DNA from: Dendrocalamus latiflorus
Lineage: Eukaryota; Streptophyta; Magnoliopsida; Poales; Poaceae
Direction: 5' to 3'
DNA length: 64,000 nucleotides
Assembly: GCA_017311315.1 (NCBI GenBank)
Contig: CM029671.1
Span: 19,838,565-19,902,564 of the forward strand
The position numbers were made by a program, and so were the translations under genes. Of this stretch, positions 59,018 to 64,000 are shown in pieces. How positions within the stretch are numbered: the first letter of the stretch is position 1; each line of letters opens with the position of its first letter. The notes below the pieces were generated by a model. It was not told where the DNA came from and did not search any database. It saw only the letters and a list, made by a program, of their open reading frames with translations.

Positions 59018-59277
59018 GTTCTATGCAGTGTTCGCAATTTCGCTGAAGTTTCGGACATTTCATTACCCTCCGAAAGGACATTAGTTCGGTCAAATATTAG
59101 CCGAATTTATCCCTATTTGAATTGTCTAAATTTCATCCAAATTTTGATTAAATTCCATAAAAAATTTGAATTTTTCGTCCAAATTTTTTAACAAAACGAA
59201 CAAAACTTCGTTCTTTCGTTCGTCGCGGTGACCTCCGAAATTTTTTTCAAAACAAAATATTTAGCCCTGGTTCTATG
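59018..59277. mobile_element. hAT-type MITE, 8-bp TSD GTTCTATG
   Basis: The 244-bp element 59026-59269 begins CAGTGTTCGCAATTT and ends ATTTAGCCCTG (reversed CAGGGCTAAAT). It is flanked by GTTCTATG at 59018-59025 and 59270-59277. The interior is an imperfect palindrome around aatttgaatttttcgtcc. Confidence 0.85.
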
Positions 59278-59634
59278 CTCCGTGTTGTATCTGAGTTTTT
59301 CTTCTTTCTTAATTAAAATGATATGCAAAGCTTTTGCATATTCTAAAAAAAAAGTTTCTGATAGACTCGTCGTCGACCTCTCAACAGACTCGCTTTTCTG
59401 GCTCGTGCGCGCGTAAGCTTTTTCGGTCACCAACTCGCCCGCTTTACACATGTTTATAAAGAAGGAACAGAAGGATTAGGGTTGGTAGTTTACTACCGTA
59501 CTAATCCATTCAGATCGGAGAGAAGGCCGCCGACGGCCGTGATCCTAGACGTGTCAGCCGTGCCCTTCAATCTGTTTACAGATTGCAGAATTGCAGTTCG
59601 ACGTCGCAGGTAAGATATCTTCTTGTGCATCAAA

Positions 59635-59840
59635 TCCTATTGAGTTCATGCACTAGCCAGTTCACCCAAAAGCTTACCTCACGTGTAGGCTCTCTTAGGT
59701 CTAATACGTAGAATAGAAGTGGACTGCAATTATTTTTTTTAATTGTGTCAACCAGGTCTTGAACTCGAAATCTCTTGGCTCTGATATCATATTGAGTTTC
59801 ATACACCAATTAGTTCACCCAAAAGTTTAAACTGATGAAG
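59635..59840 (-). mobile_element. TRIM-like miniature LTR retrotransposon fragment
   Basis: At 59776-59793 the plus strand reads ttggctctgatatcata, the reverse complement of a slightly mutated tRNA-Met primer-binding site. On either side are similar segments attgagttcatgcactagc with cagttcacccaaaagct (59639) and attgagtttcatacaccaa with tagttcacccaaaagtt (59793), which would be LTR ends. No coding sequence lies between them. The very short internal region and terminal repeats fit a terminal-repeat retrotransposon in miniature on the minus strand. Confidence 0.65.
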
Positions 59841-60640
59841 AAAAATGGTAATTCACTTATACTTCAACAAATCCAATAACAAGTATTTACGTAGATTGAA
59901 CATCGGACATGCATGCACCAATGGCTTCACCTTGATTAGATACCACATCTTATCTGGTCGCCTGCAAGGCATTTAGATAATGTAGACATATGTTAGGTTT
60001 TTCAGCGATCGAAAGTTCATTATAGGCCGCTGTTGTTGCAACGTAGCATGCAGATGTAATGTAAGTACTACTAGACATACAGTTCGGCCAAGATAGCATG
60101 CATTGATCGAAAGGCTACCAAACCAGATTTATTACTCGGATGACAGCATGGACATGTAACTACAAAGTTACCAAACCAGATTTCAGTAATATTAGTTGTG
60201 TTCTTTGCTCTTCTTGCAAGTTTTTGAAGATGAAATCGCTAGATTTTGTCAGGTTGGTGACAATTTCCTGACCATCTTAACAAGTTGGTTCCAGTAGCCG
60301 CAGCCTTCAGAGCAAGTAACTATTGATTGAACATGTAAACTAGATCAAGTCTGAAAGCATGCACAACCTTCGAAATAAAATAAACCAGAACATGCAGCTA
60401 CTGATTAAACCACAAATTTCTATAATGTCCCTGATAAGCAATATTTCTTTGCCTTGAAAACAAACACAAGAGAACAGGTAATAATCTTTGACTGATATGA
60501 AGAATATATAGCAATATAGCATTACGGCTTTATGTTTTGATTCCATGCCGATAACTGCATTTCTAGATCATACATGTCAGTCCACCAATGTTGTGTCAAC
60601 ATGCTCATGCTACATCAAGGATTTTGATATTTTGGTTTCT
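59840..60640. other. Unassigned, no gene seen
   Basis: Moderately AT-rich sequence. The phrase taccaaaccagattt occurs twice (60117 and 60170). No conserved frame. If the Myb/SANT gene to the right once had a 5' non-coding exon, gcaggtaag at about 59606 could have been its donor, but this is speculative. Confidence 0.35.
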
Positions 60641-60651
60641 TTTAGAGAAAT

Positions 60652-60985
60652 ATGGATGATCAGGTGTCCAAAAAAGTTAAGAAGGAGAATGCAGAAAAAA
60701 CATCCATAAAGTGACACATCTGGAAATCTTCTGAGGACAAACTCCTCCTCAATATACTAAAGGATCAAACATTAAATGGTGGGAAAGAAGGAACAGGCTA
60801 CACAAAGAAAGCATGGTGTGAAATCTTAGTTAAGTTCAATGATTCCAGGGTTGACAAACTTGAATTGCAGCAATTGAAAAACCATGATAAGTACTTCAGG
60901 AGTTGCTACACTACCATGAGAAAACTTTTGGTGCACACAGGGTTTGTTGGGATGATAATGACAAAATGATCAAAGCATCTGACGA
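60652..60985 (+). pseudogene. Myb/SANT-like DNA-binding domain gene relic
   Basis: The translation MDDQVSKKVKKENAEKTSIK, stop, HIWKSSEDKLLLNILKDQ..WCEILVKFN..LQQLKNHDKYFRSCY matches the Myb/SANT-like domain (Myb_DNA-bind_3) of L10-interacting-type and Harbinger-associated proteins. The TGA at 60712-60714 interrupts the frame just before the domain. After LLVHTGF the frame shifts, then resumes GWDDNDKMIKASDEHWEDLI, the usual sequence after the domain. Two lesions make it a pseudogene. It may derive from a PIF/Harbinger transposon rather than a host factor. Confidence 0.75.
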
Positions 60986-61039
60986 ACACTGGGAGGATCT
61001 TATTTCAATATATCCGAATTTTAAGAATAATATATTCTT

Positions 61040-63720
61040 GTAGCACAACATGGTCTGCGGGAGATCACCTCTTCAGTGTAGGATCTTGTCGGCATCTGTC
61101 ACTCCAGATCGGAACCAAAGCATTCAGTCTGAATTTTTGCTCCATACCATTGGCAGGATTCGACATCGTCCTCAGCATTCAATGGCTTGCAACGCTTGGC
61201 CCGATTACATGGAACTTCACCTGCCTCTCCATGTCCTTCTAGCACCGAGCGTACCATGTCACCCTCCACGGCTGCGCGGCACAGGGGGCGGTGGCCAGGA
61301 GTATGGCCGGCAGCACTGACGAGATCCTGGAGACACTCTTGGCGGAATTTGCAGACTTATTCGCCCTCCCTAGTGGCTTACCGCCAGCTCAGCCTTATGA
61401 CCATTGCATTCACCTGGTCCAAGGGACGGAGTCAGTGGGGGTTCGGCCATATCACTATCCGTAGTTGTAGAAAAATGAGCTTGAATGTCAATGCCACGAC
61501 ATGCTACGCCAAGGCATTATTCCCGTCAGTATTTCAGTATTCTCGTCGCTCGTCTTGCTGGTATGTAAGAAGGATGACACATGGTTTTTTTGTGTCAACT
61601 ACCACACACTCAATGACAAAACGATCAAGGATAAGTTCCCCATCGCTGTGGTGGAAGAGCTCTTAGATGAGCTATGTGGTGCCTGATTTTTCACTAAGCT
61701 TGATCTTCGTTCTAGATACCATCAAGTCCGTATGCACCCCGACAACATCACGAAGATGGCTTTCCGCACGCACCAAGAACATTATGAATTCCTAGTCATG
61801 TTGTTCGGGCTGACCAACACACTTGCCACCTTCCAGGCGCTCATGTATGACATCCTCGACTCTTTTCTTTGCTGCTTCATCTTTGTCTTGTTTGGTGATA
61901 TTTTGATTTACAACTCATCATGGCCCGAGCACCTGTGCCATATTTGCATGGTCTTCCAGGAGTTGCACCATCACTATCTCGTCTTGAAGCATTCCAAGTG
62001 CCTATTTGCCGCCACTTCTGTGTCTTACTTAGGGCACGTTATCATAGCCGCCGGTGTGGTGATGGACCGGTAGAAGGTCGTGGCAGGTGAGGACTGGCCG
62101 ACACCCACCTCAGTTCATGCAATCCGTGCATTCCTAGGCTTGGCCGGTTATTACCACCGGTTTATCAAGGATTATGGCTCTATCGCTGCTCCTCTCACAC
62201 GCCTCCTCCGCAAAGAGGCTTCTGGTGGACGATCGAGGTAGACAGCTTTCACAGCACTAAAATGTGCATTGTATTCCACCCTGGTTCTTCAATTACTCAA
62301 CTTTGACAAGCCACTCATCATCGAGTGTGACGCCTCTGGTTCGGGATTTGGGGTGGTGCTCCACCAAGGCTCGAGCCCCATCACTTTCTTCAGTCAACCC
62401 ATAGCGGCCCATCACTCCAAAATAGCGGCCTATGACCACGAATTGATCAAACTTATGCAAGTTGTTCGTCATTGGCAGCCGTATGTCTGGGGGCGTTCAT
62501 TTCTTGTTCGCACGGATTACTATAGCCTCAAGTTTCTCTTGGATTAGTGATTGTCCACCATTCCTAGCACCAATGGGCTAGTAAGTTGGTGGGCTATGAC
62601 TTCACGGTGGAATATCGGCTAGGCCGACTCAACACCGTCGCCGGTGCTCTATCCTGGTGTGATGGCGAGACGTCCCTGCAGCCAGCACCGATTGGTTCTT
62701 CAGCAGCATTGGAGGTCGGTCTTCATGCCCTTTCCGCCCCCTCACTAGCTTTATTTGATGAGCTACGCCAGGCTTCACTGGCGGATCCCAATCTGGTAGC
62801 CATACATGTGGAAATCAGAGCCGGTTAGTGGGGCTCCCTATGGGAGGCGAGGAATGGATTGCTAATGTTCGAAGGGCGGGTGTATGTTCCCGCCCTCTCG
62901 CCCCTATTGGCATCTATCTTGGAGATGGCGCATACTACCGGCCATGAAGGGGTTCAAAAGACACTACACCGACTTCGCACTGACTTTCACATCCCGGGTG
63001 CTCGCCAGCTCAACATTCATTAAAGAATGCACCGTTTGTTAGTGCAACAAGACCGAACATCTTCACCCCGCTAGCCTCCTTCAACCCTTGGCAGTACCCT
63101 CTCAGATTTGGACAGATGTGGCTATGGACTTCATTGAGGGTTTGTTGTGCGCTAGTGGCAAAACAATCATCTTGACTGTTATTGATTGTTTCTACAAGTT
63201 TGCGCATTTCATTCCACTGGCTCATCCATATACAACAGTGTTGGTCAGTAAGGTGTTCTTTACGGAGGTCATCAGGCTCCACGGCATCCCTAGTTCCATT
63301 ATCAGCGATCGAGACACCGTATTCACTAGCTTGTTCTAGTAGGAGCTTTTTCATTTGGCCGATGTCTGGTTGCACATGAGTTTCGCTTACCATCACCAGT
63401 CAGATGGTCAGTCAGAAGCGGCCAACAAAGTGATCGCTATGTATTTGCGTTGCTTTAACGATGACCGACCTAAGCAATGGATTCGCTGGCTTGCATGAGC
63501 GGAGTATTATTACAACACTTCTTATCATTCCACACTTTAGACTATGCCCTTTCAAGTGGTCTATGGACGTGACCCTCCTTGCTTGCACTCTTATGAAAAA
63601 GGGGATTCGCGTTTAACTGCCATTGACAAGTCTATGGTGGAACGTGATGTTTTCTTGGCCATGGTTCGTGCATGTCTTCTTCAAGCATAGCAGGTGGCCA
63701 AGCTCCAGTAACAGGTGGAT
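61040..63720 (+). pseudogene. Ty3/gypsy retrotransposon pol relic
   Basis: Domains follow gypsy order: protease end (SMACNAWPDY, about 61180), RT (NYHTLNDKTIKDKFPI near 61600, KLDLRSRYHQVRMHP near 61700, LFGLTNTLATFQ), RNase H (IIECDASGSGFGVVLHQ near 62320, HELIKLMQVVRHW, YYSLKFLLD) and integrase core (MDFIEGLLCASGKTIILTVI near 63130, IPSSIISDRDTVF near 63290). Many stops and frameshifts occur. The RT catalytic motif (normally Y/F-VDD) is replaced by VLFGDIL, so this copy is inactive. No LTR was recognised in the window. Confidence 0.9.
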
Positions 63721-64000
63721 AGAACCTACACGGTTATAAATATTGCACACTTTTACTCTTTTTAATAAAATTTATTTTGGTTAAAATGCTAAGTTGTAGA
63801 AATTTTTAATAATTGAATATTCCAAATGTTGGCTTTAGCAAATAAAAGAATCTAGGCATAACTTTGTTAAACCTTGCATGTATAAATATTACATCATATG
63901 TGTTGACTCGCGGAGCACTATTGCTTGTGCTCACCGTCACTCACAAAATCCCACAGAATCTATGGATCAAGGACACTACGCGTACTACGACGCCTCAAGA
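63721..64000. other. Right edge, unassigned
   Basis: AT-rich sequence (aataaaatttattttgg and similar) that does not continue the gypsy pol. Nothing further can be assigned. Confidence 0.4.

Overview
This is nuclear plant DNA, almost certainly from a grass (Poaceae). The protein-coding genes are split by many GT-AG introns, and their conceptual products read as close plant homologues. The sequence between them is filled with Ty1/copia, Ty3/gypsy, L1-type LINE, hAT, Mutator-like and MITE debris. I cannot name the species. Four host genes are recognisable. The order (SRS2-type helicase, ureidoglycine aminohydrolase, CK2 beta, UPF1) looks like a conserved grass block that can be tested by synteny.

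Layout, left to right. 1-1317 is the 3' end of a copia element. It sits in an L1 LINE (about 1318-2224), which itself sits in the last visible exon of a minus-strand SRS2/UvrD-type DNA helicase gene. That helicase fills 2.1-22.8 kb with 27 exons I could phase by hand. Its introns hold a solo LTR (6865-7158), a 5.1-kb LINE in gene-sense orientation (about 7241-12339) and a copia gag relic carrying two smaller elements (about 14.1-16.5 kb). A Mutator-like element with a 9-bp target duplication (22914-23708) lies about 100 bp upstream of the helicase start codon. 23.7-29.4 kb contains MITEs and relics of receptor-like kinase genes, broken by an hAT element (25850-26766), a Tourist-like MITE (27955-28227) and others.

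29.5-33.2 kb (+) is a (S)-ureidoglycine aminohydrolase gene with a signal-peptide exon and seven 3' exons, but the exon(s) for the first cupin domain cannot be found. 35.4-39.4 kb (+) is a complete five-exon casein kinase II beta-subunit gene (275 aa). 43.5-53.5 kb (-) is a complete 29-exon UPF1 gene for the nonsense-mediated-decay helicase (1261 aa). From 53.8 kb to the right end the window is mostly transposon: a LINE relic split in two, hAT and MITE copies, a 38-bp GC-rich tandem repeat, a TRIM-like fragment, a decayed Myb/SANT-domain gene and a heavily mutated gypsy pol region (61.0-63.7 kb).

The host genes are unrelated housekeeping functions: recombination/repair helicase, purine (ureide) catabolism, protein kinase regulation and RNA surveillance. 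No operon-like cooperation is implied. I saw no CRISPR array, tRNA or rRNA gene. I did not find a clearly new biological system. The most distinctive items are the helicase gene truncated by a nested LINE+copia insertion, its tandemly duplicated N-terminal exons, the candidate Pack-MULE at its promoter, the exon-deficient ureidoglycine aminohydrolase, and the UPF1 3' exons that each end on an S/T-Q dipeptide. All exon boundaries were set by eye from splice consensus, reading phase and family knowledge.
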